A stretch of 64,000 bases of DNA. Origin: Caballeronia novacaledonica. Its GTDB lineage: Bacteria > Pseudomonadota > Gammaproteobacteria > Burkholderiales > Burkholderiaceae. This document shows positions 17,870-27,585 of this stretch, piece after piece. Both the position numbers and the translations under genes were made by a program. Below the pieces are notes generated by a model. The model worked only from the letters and a program-made list of their open reading frames with translations. It made no database searches and was not told where the DNA came from. Within the stretch, counting starts at the first letter, position 1. Every line of letters starts with the position of its first letter. The stretch spans positions 62,001 through 126,000 of the forward strand of contig NZ_OGTP01000005.1 in NCBI RefSeq assembly GCF_900258035.1, in the 5' to 3' direction.

Positions 17870-18745
17870 ATGCTAGACCCCGAAGTCGATCGCCTCGTTC
17901 CGCACGTCCCGTTCAATCGACGCACCTTCATCAAGGCCAGCATCGGCACCGGTTTTGCCGCCGCGGTGCTGCCGGTGTCCGCGCAGACCATTCATACCGA
18001 CACGAACGGCCTCGAAGCCGGCGAGATCGGCTTTCGCGGCGCGGACGGCACGCTCGTGCCGGCGTATCGCGCGCAGCCGAAGGGCAAGACGCATCTGCCG
18101 GTCGTCATCGTGGTTCATGAGATTTTCGGGGTCCACGAGCATATCGCCGACGTGTGCCGGCGCTTCGCGAAACAGGGCTATCTCGCGATCGCGCCGGAAT
18201 TCTTCACGCGTCAGGGCGATCCGAAGGCATATTCGTCGATACAGCAACTGAACGAGCAGATCGTGTCGAAAGTGCCGGATTCGCAGGTGATCTCCGACAT
18301 CGATCAGGCCATCAAATGGGCGGGCGAGCACGGCGGCGACACGAAGCGCGCGGGCATCGTCGGATTCTGCTGGGGCGGGCGATACTCATGGCTGTACGCG
18401 GAGCACAACCCGAATCTGAAGGCGGCGGTCGCGTTTTACGGGCGGCTCGTCGGCAACAAGACCGAGATGACGCCGAATAATCCGCTCGATCTCGCCGGTC
18501 AGCTCAAGGTGCCGGTGCTCGGCCTCTACGGGCGGCAGGATCAGAGCATTCCGCAGGACACCATCGAGCAGATGAAACAGGCGCTCGCCAACGATCCGCC
18601 GCCCGCGAAGAATTCGCAGTTCGTCGTGTACGACGACGCGGGGCATGCGTTTTTCGCGGATTATCGTCCGAGCTATCGCAAGGCCGACGCCGAAGACGGC
18701 TGGAAGCGCGCGCTCGCGTGGTTCCGCGAGCACGGCGTCAAATAA
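17870..18745 (+). CDS. dienelactone hydrolase family protein with Tat signal
   Basis: This 291-residue alpha/beta-hydrolase has the dienelactone hydrolase nucleophile motif GFCWGGRYSW (Cys167), an acidic residue in LGLYGRQDQSIP and a His in YDDAGHAFFADYRPSY. The N-terminus carries a twin-arginine signal (NRRTFIKASIGTGFAAAVLPVSA), so the protein is predicted to be exported folded to the periplasm, unlike ClcD-type enzymes of catabolic operons. There is no aromatic-degradation cluster next to it. The substrate is not known. The ATG at 17870 leaves the signal intact. Confidence 0.85.
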   Translation: MLDPEVDRLVPHVPFNRRTFIKASIGTGFAAAVLPVSAQTIHTDTNGLEAGEIGFRGADGTLVPAYRAQPKGKTHLPVVIVVHEIFGVHEHIADVCRRFAKQGYLAIAPEFFTRQGDPKAYSSIQQLNEQIVSKVPDSQVISDIDQAIKWAGEHGGDTKRAGIVGFCWGGRYSWLYAEHNPNLKAAVAFYGRLVGNKTEMTPNNPLDLAGQLKVPVLGLYGRQDQSIPQDTIEQMKQALANDPPPAKNSQFVVYDDAGHAFFADYRPSYRKADAEDGWKRALAWFREHGVK

Positions 18746-18751
18746 CGGCGC

Positions 18752-19621
18752 TCAGGGATTCGGGCCGGTCGCGACGGGCCTGCCCGGATCGGCGCTCCAC
18801 TCGCTCCACGAGCCGGGATAGAGCGCCGCGCCGTGCAAGCCGGCGATTTCCATCGCGAGCACGTTGTGACAGGCCGTGACACCCGATCCGCATTGCAGCA
18901 CGATGCGGTCCGCGGGCGTCGCGCCGACCAGCGCGCCGAACGCCTCGCGCAGTTCGTGCGCCGTCTTGAAGCGGCCTTCCGCCGTCAGGTTGTTCTTGAA
19001 GAAATGATTCAGCGCGCCGGGAATATGCCCGCCGACGGGATCGATCGTCTCGTTCTCGCCGCGATAGCGGTCGGCGGCGCGGGCGTCGATCAGCAAATGG
19101 TCGCGCGTGCCGATGCTGCGCTCGATCGCCTGCGCGTCGATGGTCACCTGAAGCGGCGCGCCGGCCTTGAACGTGCCCTGCGTCTTCGGCGGCGCCGCGC
19201 TGTCCAGCGGATTGCCCGCGGCTTCCCACGCTTGCAGGCCGCCGTCGAGCAGCGCGACGGAATCGTGGCCGAGCCAGCGCAGCAGCCACCAGAGACGCGC
19301 GGCGTACATGCCGCCCTGCGCGTCGTAGGCAACGACTTGCTGGCCTTCGTTCAGGCCGAAGCTCGCCAGTTTCGCGACGAGCGCGGCGCGCTCGGGCAAC
19401 GGATGACGCCCGTTCGTGCCGGTCTTGGCGCCGGACAAATCGCGATCCAGATGAAGATATTGCGCGCCGGGAATGTGCCCTTGCGCGTAGGCCGCTTCGC
19501 CCGAGTCGGGCGCGGCGAGATCGAAGCGGCAATCGAAGACGAGAATGCTGCCGGGCGCGGCGGCGAGCCGTTCGGCGAGGTTCGTCGCCGAGATGAGCGT
19601 GGTGTAGTGAGTGTGCGGCAT
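18752..19621 (-). CDS. sseA: 3-mercaptopyruvate sulfurtransferase (two rhodanese domains)
   Basis: This 289-residue protein has two rhodanese modules. The first has a degenerate active loop (YDAQGGMYAARLWW) and the second has the catalytic loop CGSGVTA (Cys244). CGSGVTA is the loop of mercaptopyruvate sulfurtransferases; thiosulfate sulfurtransferases usually show CRKGVT. It moves sulfur from mercaptopyruvate or thiosulfate to thiol acceptors in the cytoplasm. It is convergent with the dienelactone hydrolase gene, with only 6 bases between stops. Confidence 0.87.
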   Translation of the reverse strand: MPHTHYTTLISATNLAERLAAAPGSILVFDCRFDLAAPDSGEAAYAQGHIPGAQYLHLDRDLSGAKTGTNGRHPLPERAALVAKLASFGLNEGQQVVAYDAQGGMYAARLWWLLRWLGHDSVALLDGGLQAWEAAGNPLDSAAPPKTQGTFKAGAPLQVTIDAQAIERSIGTRDHLLIDARAADRYRGENETIDPVGGHIPGALNHFFKNNLTAEGRFKTAHELREAFGALVGATPADRIVLQCGSGVTACHNVLAMEIAGLHGAALYPGSWSEWSADPGRPVATGPNP

Positions 19622-19670
19622 GACGGCTCCTGAAGCGGCGCAAGGCGGGGATGAGCCAATAGTCTAAAAG

Positions 19671-19698
19671 AAAAAACGGGCTCGAAAGCCCGTCTTTT
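19671..19698. terminator. terminator between the Rieske and sulfurtransferase genes
   Basis: A perfect stem, ACGGGCT (19676-19682) with AGCCCGT (19687-19693), has a CGAA loop. On the minus strand it is followed by TTTTTT, placing it right after the Rieske oxygenase stop. Confidence 0.88.
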
Positions 19699-19717
19699 CC
19701 CGATGACTGAACCGCGT

Positions 19718-20824
19718 TCAGATGGTCCCGAGTTGATGCCGCAAGAACTCGTGGAAGTGCTGCATGCCGGATTCCATCGGACTCTGGTACGGCCCGACCT
19801 GATTCTCGCCGCGCGACATCAGCGCGCGCCGGCCGGCGTCCATGCGCTCGGCGATTTCGTCGTCCTCGCGCGCGGTTTCCATGTACGCGGCACGTTCCGC
19901 CTCGATGAACTCACGCTCGAACAGCGCGATTTCCTCGGGGTAATAGAACTCGACGATGTTCGTCGTCTTCTGCGTGCCGTGCGGAATGAGCCACGACACG
20001 ACCAGCACGTGCGGATACCACTCGATCATCAGACCGGGGTAATACACCATCCAGATCGCGCCGAACTCGGGCGGCGTGCCGTTGCGAAAGCGCAGGACTT
20101 CGTCATGCCACTTGCGGTACGTCGGGCTGCCCGGCTTTTCCAGATTCTTGTGGACGCCGACGGTCTGCACGCTGTACCAGTCGCCGAATTCCCACTCGAG
20201 GTTGTCGCACGACACGAAGCTGCCGAGGCCCGGATGGAACGGCGCGACGTGATAGTCCTCCAGATAGACCTCGATGAAGGTCTTCCAGTTGTAGTTGCAC
20301 TCGTGCACTTCGACGTGATCGAACATGAAGCCCGAAAAATCGAAGTGACGCGCCGTGCCAAGTCTCGCGAGATCCGCGGCGACGTTGCGGCCCTCCGATT
20401 CGAACAGCAGGCCTTGCCAGTTCTGGAGCGAAGTCTTGCCGAGGTTCAGGCAGGGCTTGTCCGCGAAATGCGGCGCGCCGAGCAACTGACCGTCGAGATC
20501 GTACGTCCAGCGATGCAGCGGGCAGACGATATTGCTCGCGCTGCCGCGACCGTTGAGCATGATGGCCTGCCGATGGCGGCACACGTTCGACAGCAGTTCG
20601 ATATTGTTCTGCTGATTGCGAACGAGCACGCGACCTTCGTTCTCGCCAGGAAGCGCAAAATAATTCCCCGAATCCGGCACCATGAGTTCGTGCCCGATGT
20701 AACGAGGACCTTGCTTGAAAAGTGTGTCGAGTTCGCGCTGGAGAAGCGCTTCGTCAAAGTAAGCCGTGACTGGCAGTTGGCTATGAAAAGCCTTCAACTG
20801 CAATGCATTGCTCAGATTGGACAT
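19718..20824 (-). CDS. Rieske non-haem iron oxygenase alpha subunit
   Basis: This 368-residue protein has the Rieske 2Fe-2S motif CRHR (Cys82, His84) plus CPLHRW (Cys101, His104) and, in the C-terminal catalytic domain, EDYHVAPFHPG with the two iron-binding His. It therefore belongs to the aromatic ring-hydroxylating/choline monooxygenase-like family. No reductase or beta subunit is adjacent, so it probably uses a general ferredoxin or reductase. The ATG at 20824 is chosen for the GGGAGTGGGA ribosome site. The real substrate cannot be inferred. Confidence 0.85.
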   Translation of the reverse strand: MSNLSNALQLKAFHSQLPVTAYFDEALLQRELDTLFKQGPRYIGHELMVPDSGNYFALPGENEGRVLVRNQQNNIELLSNVCRHRQAIMLNGRGSASNIVCPLHRWTYDLDGQLLGAPHFADKPCLNLGKTSLQNWQGLLFESEGRNVAADLARLGTARHFDFSGFMFDHVEVHECNYNWKTFIEVYLEDYHVAPFHPGLGSFVSCDNLEWEFGDWYSVQTVGVHKNLEKPGSPTYRKWHDEVLRFRNGTPPEFGAIWMVYYPGLMIEWYPHVLVVSWLIPHGTQKTTNIVEFYYPEEIALFEREFIEAERAAYMETAREDDEIAERMDAGRRALMSRGENQVGPYQSPMESGMQHFHEFLRHQLGTI

Positions 20825-21137
20825 TCCCACTCCCGATGAAGACGTGAAAGCAGTGAACAACCCAACCATCGAAGTTTCGATTTAGGGGAGCCCGCGATTA
20901 TACCGAAATCCGCATCCTTGGGGTGCTTAAGGTCTTGATTTGGGTATAAATTGTCGCGAGAGTTCCTCGCAATCGTCACGCAAACGAACGCGGACGGCAC
21001 GCTCGGCGACGATTGGCGGACAATCGGGCAAATGCACCGGTAGCGCTTGCGCGCGGACGGGATGCGGGTCGAAAATTTGTCTTTTGCCGTAGAATGTGCG
21101 ACTTGGTTCCAAAAATTCAATTGCACATCCACGATTC
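20825..21137. promoter_or_regulatory. divergent promoter region of the Rieske gene and xseB
   Basis: This 313-bp gap has no gene. A TATAAT hexamer on the minus strand (20902-20897) is a candidate -10 for the Rieske gene, and TATAAA on the plus strand (20945-20950) may serve xseB-ispA-dxs. Matching -35 boxes are poor, so activators may be involved. Confidence 0.4.
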
Positions 21138-21455
21138 ATGGCGAAGACCGCTGTCCAGGAAACAGGCGAGCAAAGCGCGGACGCCGCGCAGCTTCCGGAG
21201 AATTACGAGGCGGCGCTGGCAGAACTCGAATCGCTCGTCGCGCGCATGGAAGAGGGCGCGCTGAGTCTCGAGGAATCGCTTGCGGCTTATCGCCGCGGCG
21301 CGGCGCTTGTGGGCTTTTGCCAACAGCAGCTCGAAAAAGTCGAGCAGCAGGTACGCGTTCTCGATGGCGAGACGCTCAAGCCGCTGCCCGCCGAGGTACA
21401 GCGCGCCACCCAGGGTGCCGGAGCAACAAACGACAACGGGGACGACGACCTATGA
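21138..21455 (+). CDS. xseB: exodeoxyribonuclease VII small subunit
   Basis: This 105-residue acidic helical protein contains the XseB core NYEAALAELESLVARMEEGALSLEESLAAYRRGAALVGFCQQQLEKVEQQV. With XseA (not in this window) it forms the single-strand-specific exonuclease VII. Its TGA overlaps the ATG of ispA by 4 bases (ATGA), so translation is coupled. The order xseB-ispA-dxs is a common proteobacterial operon. Confidence 0.94.
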   Translation: MAKTAVQETGEQSADAAQLPENYEAALAELESLVARMEEGALSLEESLAAYRRGAALVGFCQQQLEKVEQQVRVLDGETLKPLPAEVQRATQGAGATNDNGDDDL

Positions 21456-22339
21456 ACTTCGAACAATGGATGCGCGTAACGCTCGATCGCGTCGAGACGG
21501 CGCTCGAACACTATCTTCCGGGCACGGATGTCGCGCCGGCGCGTCTGCACGAGGCCATGCGCTATGCGGTGCTGGGCGGCGGCAAGCGCGTGAGGCCGCT
21601 GCTCGTCCACGCGGCGGGCGAGCTGACCGGCGCGAGCGCGCCGGCCGTGGAAGCGGCGAGCGCCGCGCTCGAGATGATTCACGTCTATTCGCTGGTGCAT
21701 GACGACATGCCCGCCATGGACGACGACGCACTGCGCCGGGGTAAGCCCACGGTACACATCCAATATGACGAAGCGACGGCACTGCTCGTCGGTGATGCGC
21801 TGCAGTCGCAGGCGTTCGTCGCGCTGACGGCCGAAGGCAATGGCCTGAACGACGGCCAGCAGGCTGCGCTCGTGCGCGAGCTGGCGGTCGCGAGCGGTTC
21901 GCTCGGCATGGCGGGCGGGCAGGCAATCGACCTCGAAAGCGTCGGCCGCAAGCTGTCGCGCCCCGAGCTCGAGACGATGCATCGCAAGAAAACGGGTGCG
22001 CTGCTGCGCGCGTCGGTGCGCATGGGCGCGCTCGCGGGCACGCATCCGGGCGCGGACGCGCTCGCGTCGCTCGACCACTATGCCACCGCGATCGGCCTCG
22101 CATTCCAGGTCGTCGACGACATTCTGGACGTCACCGCCGATTCCGCCACGCTCGGCAAGACCGCCGGCAAGGACGCGCAGCACGACAAGCCCACTTACGT
22201 GTCGATCATCGGGCTCGACGCGTCGCGCGAACTCGCCGCGCAGCTCGGCCGCGACGCGCACGCCGCGATCCAGCCGTTCGGCGCGCGCGGCCAGCGTCTG
22301 GCCGAGCTTGCCGACCTGGTCGTGAACCGGGTGAATTGA
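21452..22339 (+). CDS. ispA: farnesyl diphosphate synthase (polyprenyl synthetase)
   Basis: This 295-residue short-chain isoprenyl diphosphate synthase has the first Asp-rich motif DDMPAMDDD and the second DDILD, plus GGGKRVRPLL near the N-terminus. It condenses IPP with DMAPP and GPP to farnesyl diphosphate. The two-residue spacer in the first Asp-rich motif (DDxxxxD) is the bacterial FPP synthase form. It is translationally coupled to xseB and followed 86 bp later by dxs. Confidence 0.95.
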   Translation: MNFEQWMRVTLDRVETALEHYLPGTDVAPARLHEAMRYAVLGGGKRVRPLLVHAAGELTGASAPAVEAASAALEMIHVYSLVHDDMPAMDDDALRRGKPTVHIQYDEATALLVGDALQSQAFVALTAEGNGLNDGQQAALVRELAVASGSLGMAGGQAIDLESVGRKLSRPELETMHRKKTGALLRASVRMGALAGTHPGADALASLDHYATAIGLAFQVVDDILDVTADSATLGKTAGKDAQHDKPTYVSIIGLDASRELAAQLGRDAHAAIQPFGARGQRLAELADLVVNRVN

Positions 22340-22425
22340 TTGTTGAACGCGTGACGAACCCCACGGCGCGAAAGGCAATAATCGCGCTGAACGAATCACG
22401 CCAGTTTTCCTAAAATGGGACGACG

Positions 22426-24342
22426 ATGTACGACTTGCTGAAAACCATCGACGATCCGGCCGATTTGCGTGCCCTCGATCGCCGCCAACTGCAACCGCTG
22501 GCCGACGAGCTGCGAGCCTACGTGCTCGACAGCGTGTCCCAGACGGGCGGCCATCTGTCGTCCAATCTGGGCACGGTCGAGCTGACGATCGCGTTGCACT
22601 ACGTGTTCGATACGCCTAATGACCGCATCGTCTGGGACGTCGGTCATCAGACGTATCCGCACAAGATCCTGACCGGCCGCCGCGATCAGATGCCGGGCCT
22701 GCGCCAGCTAGGCGGAATCTCCGGCTTCCCGCGCCGCGCCGAGTCCGAATACGACACCTTCGGCACCGCGCATTCGAGCACGTCGATTTCGGCGGCGCTC
22801 GGCATGGCGATCGCCAACAAGCTGCAGGGCGACAACCGCTATTCGATCGCCGTGATCGGCGACGGCGCGATGACCGCGGGCATGGCCTTCGAGGCGATGA
22901 ACAACGCGGGCGTCGCCGACGACGTGCCGCTGCTCGTCATCCTCAACGACAACGACATGTCGATTTCGCCGCCGGTCGGCGCGCTGAATCGCCATCTCGC
23001 GCGCCTCATGTCGGGCCGTTTCTACGCCGCCGCGCGCGCGGGCGTAGAACGCGTGCTGCGTCACGCGCCGCCGGTGCTGGATCTCGCGCGCAAGCTCGAA
23101 GAGCACGCGAAGGGCATGATCGTGCCGGCCACGCTGTTCGAAGAGTTCGGCTTCAATTACATCGGGCCGATCGACGGTCACGATCTCGATTCGCTGATCC
23201 CGACGCTGCAGAACATCAAGGAACTGCGCGGCCCGCAATTCCTGCACGTCGTCACGAAGAAAGGCCAGGGCTACAAGCTCGCCGAAGCCGATCCGGTGCT
23301 CTATCACGGTCCCGGCAAGTTCAATCCGGCGGAAGGCATCAAGCCGTCGACGGCGCCGTCGAAAAAGACTTACACGCAGGTGTTCGGCGAGTGGCTGTGC
23401 GACGCCGCCGCGCAGGATTCGCGCGTGGTCGGCATCACGCCGGCCATGCGCGAAGGCTCCGGCATGGTCGAGTTCGAGAAGCGCTTCCCCGAGCGTTATT
23501 TCGATGTCGGTATCGCCGAACAGCACGCGGTCACGTTCGCGGGCGGCCTGGCGGCGGACGGCATGAAGCCCGTCGTCGCCATCTATTCGACCTTCCTGCA
23601 ACGCGCCTACGACCAGTTGATCCACGACGTCGCGCTGCAGAATCTGCCGGTGGTGTTCGCGATCGATCGCGCGGGCCTCGTCGGCGCGGACGGCGCGACG
23701 CACGCGGGCAATTACGATCTCGCGTTCCTGCGCTGCATCCCGAACATGACGGTGATGGCCGCATCGGACGAAAACGAATGCCGCCAGATGCTCTACACGG
23801 CGCTGCAGCAGCCGAATCCGACGGCCGTGCGCTATCCGCGCGGCGCGGGCACCGGCGTGGCGACCGTCAAGCAGATGACCGCGATTCCTGTCGGCCGTGG
23901 TGAGATTCGCCGCGAGTCGTCGCAGAAGCTCGGTTCGGGCAAGCGCGTCGCGATCTGCGCGTTCGGCACGATGGTCGCGCCGTCGCTCGCCGCGGCGGAA
24001 GAACTGGATCTGACGGTCGCCAACATGCGTTTCGTGAAGCCGGTCGACGCCGACCTGTTGCGCGAACTCGCCGCGACGCACGACGCCATCGTGACCATCG
24101 AGGAAGGCGCGATCATGGGCGGCGCGGGCTCCGCGTGCGTCGAAGCGCTGCTCGCCAGCTCGGTCGTGAAGCCCGTGCTGCAGCTCGGCCTGCCCGACGT
24201 CTTCATCGATCACGGCGATCCGGCCAAGCTGCTGTCGAGTGTCGGCCTGGATTCGGCGGGCATCGTCAAGTCGATTCGCGAGCGCTTCATCGACGCCGTC
24301 GAAAGCGCGCATGCCGGCAAGCTGACCAAGCGCGTCGCCTGA
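22426..24342 (+). CDS. dxs: 1-deoxy-D-xylulose-5-phosphate synthase
   Basis: This 638-residue thiamine-diphosphate enzyme makes DXP from pyruvate and glyceraldehyde 3-phosphate, the entry step of the MEP isoprenoid pathway. Visible hallmarks are [31 protein letters not shown] for ThDP and metal binding, [17 protein letters not shown] with the catalytic Glu, and a transketolase C-terminal domain. The neighbour ispA uses the products of this pathway. The length is standard. Confidence 0.97.
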   Translation: MYDLLKTIDDPADLRALDRRQLQPLADELRAYVLDSVSQTGGHLSSNLGTVELTIALHYVFDTPNDRIVWDVGHQTYPHKILTGRRDQMPGLRQLGGISGFPRRAESEYDTFGTAHSSTSISAALGMAIANKLQGDNRYSIAVIGDGAMTAGMAFEAMNNAGVADDVPLLVILNDNDMSISPPVGALNRHLARLMSGRFYAAARAGVERVLRHAPPVLDLARKLEEHAKGMIVPATLFEEFGFNYIGPIDGHDLDSLIPTLQNIKELRGPQFLHVVTKKGQGYKLAEADPVLYHGPGKFNPAEGIKPSTAPSKKTYTQVFGEWLCDAAAQDSRVVGITPAMREGSGMVEFEKRFPERYFDVGIAEQHAVTFAGGLAADGMKPVVAIYSTFLQRAYDQLIHDVALQNLPVVFAIDRAGLVGADGATHAGNYDLAFLRCIPNMTVMAASDENECRQMLYTALQQPNPTAVRYPRGAGTGVATVKQMTAIPVGRGEIRRESSQKLGSGKRVAICAFGTMVAPSLAAAEELDLTVANMRFVKPVDADLLRELAATHDAIVTIEEGAIMGGAGSACVEALLASSVVKPVLQLGLPDVFIDHGDPAKLLSSVGLDSAGIVKSIRERFIDAVESAHAGKLTKRVA

Positions 24343-24394
24343 CGACGCATCGCTCGAACGGCGCGCTCGGGGTGCGCCGTGCATTGACGCTTTG

Positions 24395-24428
24395 GCACAC
24401 GGCGCGGGCATCGTCCCGCGCCGTGTGC
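24395..24428. terminator. 14-bp perfect hairpin between dxs and folE2
   Basis: GCACACGGCGCGGG (24395-24408) pairs perfectly with 24415-24428 around a CATCGT loop. No T run follows. Its position 53 bases past dxs suggests transcript-end stabilisation or termination before folE2. Confidence 0.5.
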
Positions 24429-24488
24429 GCTTGAACGTTTCGAACCGCCCGCACTCCCCGTGACGCGCGGCGCATAAGGACAAAACAA

Positions 24489-25295
24489 ATGAATCAGATG
24501 AATCCCGCCTTCGTGATGCCCGATGTCCAGAGCACGTCCGACACGCGTCAGATCGCGATTCAGCGCGTCGGTGTGAAGGGCGTGCGGCATCCGTTGTCGG
24601 TGGTGACGCAAAGCGGCGTCAAGCCGAGCGTCGGCGTGTGGAATCTCGACGTGCATCTGCCCGCCGACCAGAAGGGCACGCACATGTCGCGCTTCGTCGC
24701 GCTGCTCGAAGAGAATCGCCATCCGCTCGATCAGCACGCGCTGCGCGGCTTGCTCGCGGTGATGCTGTCGAAGCTCGAAGCGCATTCGGGGCGCATCGAG
24801 GTCACGCTGCCGTATTTCGTGATGAAGACCGCGCCCGTCTCCGGCGTGCAGAGCCTCCTGGACTACGAAGTGACGTTCATCGCAGAGCGGCGCGACGGCG
24901 ACACGCGCATGTCGATGAAAGTGCTCGTGCCCGTGACGAGCCTGTGCCCGTGCTCGAAAAAAATCTCGCAGTACGGCGCGCATAACCAGCGGTCGCACGT
25001 GACGATCACGGCTGAAGTCGCCGACGAGATCGCGGTCGAAGAGCTGATTCGCATTGCCGAGGAAGAGGCGTCGTGCGAACTGTGGGGCTTGCTGAAGCGC
25101 CCCGACGAGAAGTTCGTGACCGAGCGCGCGTATGACAACCCGAAGTTCGTCGAGGATCTCGTGCGCGATATCGCCACGCGCCTGAACGCCGACGAGCGCA
25201 TCGTCGCGTACGTGCTCGAAGCGGAGAACTTCGAGTCGATCCACAATCACAGCGCGTACGCGGTGATCGAGCGGGACAAGCGCCGCGACGCTTGA
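24489..25295 (+). CDS. folE2: GTP cyclohydrolase FolE2
   Basis: This 268-residue protein is the metal-flexible GTP cyclohydrolase I type 2, with [21 protein letters not shown] carrying the metal and catalytic Cys/His and an N-terminal GVKGVRHPL. It makes 7,8-dihydroneopterin triphosphate for folate synthesis. FolE2 is distinct in sequence from zinc-dependent FolE and is often used under zinc limitation. No Zur site can be named with certainty upstream. It is preceded by a long hairpin after dxs. Confidence 0.95.
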   Translation: MNQMNPAFVMPDVQSTSDTRQIAIQRVGVKGVRHPLSVVTQSGVKPSVGVWNLDVHLPADQKGTHMSRFVALLEENRHPLDQHALRGLLAVMLSKLEAHSGRIEVTLPYFVMKTAPVSGVQSLLDYEVTFIAERRDGDTRMSMKVLVPVTSLCPCSKKISQYGAHNQRSHVTITAEVADEIAVEELIRIAEEEASCELWGLLKRPDEKFVTERAYDNPKFVEDLVRDIATRLNADERIVAYVLEAENFESIHNHSAYAVIERDKRRDA

Positions 25296-25303
25296 GCGCG
25301 GCT

Positions 25304-26224
25304 TCAGGCAAGCGCTATTTCCGACGACGGAACGTGCGCTTGCCGCACCGACGCCATCACCAGCGCCGCCAGCCGCTCGACCGGCGGCGACGCGCTCCCC
25401 GATGCGCGATGCAGCGCGAGCGGAATCGAAGGCAGCGCCGGCAATTCCCATTCGCCGGCGTGGAGCGCCCGAACCGTCGACGGCAAACCGTAGCGCGTTC
25501 GCACCGTGACGCCCAAACCTGCCGCCGCCGCCGCCCATAATCCCGACAGGCTCGGGCTCGTGAACGCCACGCGCCATTTGATGCCCGCGCGATCCAGAGC
25601 CGCGACCGCCGCGCTGTGAAAGAGACACGGACGATCGAATGCGATGAGCGGCAAGGGTTCGTCGGCGCTGAACTGCCACGGAACCGTCGACGACGCGATC
25701 CAGCGCATCGGCGGCGCGGCGATCGGTTCGGCGATCATCGCGGCGTTGCTGTCGTCGGTCACGCCGGGCGCGCCCCACACGAGCGCGAGATCGAGTTGCC
25801 CGGTGTCGATGCGCTCCAGCAACTCGGTATTGCGCGCCACGCGCGCCTCGATCCGCACCTTCGGATGCGCCCGCGCGAAGCGGCCAAGCACATCCGGAAG
25901 CACGACTTCGCCGAAATCCTCCTGCAAACCGAGCCGGATCCAGCCTTCCAGATCGATGCCGCGAATCGCGACGGCGGCTTCGTCGTTCAGTTCGACGAGG
26001 CGCCGCGCATAGCCGAGCATCACCTCGCCGGCGTCGGTGAGCGCGAGCCCGCGCCCGGATTTGCGAAAGAGCGTCGCGCCCGCCTGTTCCTCCAGCTTGC
26101 GCAACTGCGCGCTCACGGCCGATGTCGAGCGCCCGACACGGTCCGCCGCCTTCGCGAAGCTGCCCAGATCCATCCCCGCGACGAAGCTGCGCAGCACCGC
26201 GAGATCGAATGTCGTCTGGCTCAT
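25304..26224 (-). CDS. LysR-type transcriptional regulator
   Basis: This 306-residue protein has an N-terminal helix-turn-helix (residues 8-68, FAKAADRVGRSTSAVSAQLRKLEEQAGATLF) and a substrate-binding domain. It is divergent from an MFS exporter with about 100 bp between starts, the classic arrangement for a LysR regulator controlling its neighbour. The effector is unknown. Convergent folE2 ends 8 bases from its stop. Confidence 0.88.
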   Translation of the reverse strand: MSQTTFDLAVLRSFVAGMDLGSFAKAADRVGRSTSAVSAQLRKLEEQAGATLFRKSGRGLALTDAGEVMLGYARRLVELNDEAAVAIRGIDLEGWIRLGLQEDFGEVVLPDVLGRFARAHPKVRIEARVARNTELLERIDTGQLDLALVWGAPGVTDDSNAAMIAEPIAAPPMRWIASSTVPWQFSADEPLPLIAFDRPCLFHSAAVAALDRAGIKWRVAFTSPSLSGLWAAAAAGLGVTVRTRYGLPSTVRALHAGEWELPALPSIPLALHRASGSASPPVERLAALVMASVRQAHVPSSEIALA

Positions 26225-26326
26225 GGAAATCGTCCTGATTTTATGAATGATCGATGAAGAACTTTGTGATTTTCAGGACGATCCTAAGCCTTCAAACTGG
26301 CCGCAGTCAACTTCGATACGGACTGC

Positions 26327-27550
26327 ATGATGGCCACTTCTCTTGTAACAGGCGCTTATCGATCCGGCGATGCACATCGCTGGAAAGTGCTCGGCGTCGG
26401 CGTGGCGGCCAACGCCAGCTTCTCCGCCGCGGCGGCGGGCATTCCGACCACGGCCGTGTGGATGCGCGGCGCTTACCACCTGAGCAACGGCGAACTGGGG
26501 CTCGCGCTCGGCGCGCTGGGGCTGGGCGTCGCGCTGTCGGAACTGCCGTGGGGCGTGCTGACGGATCGCTGGGGCGATCGTCCCGTGTTGCTGACCGGCT
26601 TGCTCTCGACCGCCGCCATGCTCGTCGCGATGAGTCTGTTCGCGGTGCCGTCGGCGGCGACGCTCGGCTGGCTCGTCGCCGCGATGTGCGTGCTGGGTCT
26701 GTTGGGCGGCAGCGTGAACGGATCGAGCGGGCGGGCGGTGATGGCGTGGTTCGCGGACGGCGAGCGCGGCCTCGCGATGAGCATCCGGCAAACGGCCGTG
26801 CCGCTCGGCGGCGGCATCGGCGCGGCGTTGTTGCCGTGGCTGGCGTCGTCGCACGGCTTTGCGGCCGTCTATGGCGCGCTGGCGGCGATGTGCGCGGTGT
26901 CCGGCGCGTTCGCGTGGCGCTGGCTGCATGAACCGTCGAGCGCGGCGCATCGCGCGCCCAGGGCCAACGGCGCGCCGCCTTTGAAGAACGCGCTGGTCTG
27001 GCGCGTGGTGCTCGGCATCGGCATCCTGTGCGTGCCGCAATTCGCGGTGCTGACCTTCGCGACCGTGTTCCTTCACGATGCCGGGCGCTTCGGCGTCACC
27101 GCGATCAGCGCGACGATGGGCGCGATCCAGCTCGGCGCGATGGTCATGCGCGTCTTAAGCGGCCGTCACACGGATCGTCGCGGCAACCGTCGCGGGTATC
27201 TGCGCGGGTCGGTGATCGTGGCGTCGGCTTCGTTCGTCGTGCTGGCGGCGGCGATCGCGGGCGGCGCGGCGCATGCGCCCTGGCTGCTCGCGGCGATGTT
27301 CGTTGTCGCGGGGATTTGCGTGTCGGCCTGGCATGGCGTCGCGTACACCGAACTGGCGACGCTCGCCGGCACCGAACGCGCCGGCACTGCGCTCGGCATG
27401 GCGAATACGGCCGTGTATGCCGGCTTTTTCGTGACGCCGCTCGTCATTCCGCATGTGCTCGCGGCCGGTTCGTGGCCGATCGTATGGCTCGCGGCGGGCG
27501 TGTGCGCCTCGTTCGCGCTGCTGTTGTTTCCGAGGCCCGCGCGACCTTAA
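26327..27550 (+). CDS. MFS transporter
   Basis: This 407-residue protein has about 12 hydrophobic segments, the MFS loop motif GVLTDRWGDRPVLLTG between helices 2 and 3, and GRHTDRRGNRRG in the equivalent second half. It is probably an inner-membrane drug, metabolite or sugar exporter of the CynX/NimT-like sort. Two adjacent ATGs at 26327 and 26330 are equally good starts. Likely regulated by the divergent LysR protein. The GST gene follows after 35 bases. Confidence 0.85.
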   Translation: MMATSLVTGAYRSGDAHRWKVLGVGVAANASFSAAAAGIPTTAVWMRGAYHLSNGELGLALGALGLGVALSELPWGVLTDRWGDRPVLLTGLLSTAAMLVAMSLFAVPSAATLGWLVAAMCVLGLLGGSVNGSSGRAVMAWFADGERGLAMSIRQTAVPLGGGIGAALLPWLASSHGFAAVYGALAAMCAVSGAFAWRWLHEPSSAAHRAPRANGAPPLKNALVWRVVLGIGILCVPQFAVLTFATVFLHDAGRFGVTAISATMGAIQLGAMVMRVLSGRHTDRRGNRRGYLRGSVIVASASFVVLAAAIAGGAAHAPWLLAAMFVVAGICVSAWHGVAYTELATLAGTERAGTALGMANTAVYAGFFVTPLVIPHVLAAGSWPIVWLAAGVCASFALLLFPRPARP

Positions 27551-27585
27551 ACTGGCCGTCCGAGAAATCGCCCACGGAGCGCATC

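Noticed and set aside
24395-24428. Riboswitch controlling folE2
   Set aside because: A single perfect hairpin with no multi-helix architecture; a terminator or transcript-end hairpin is simpler.
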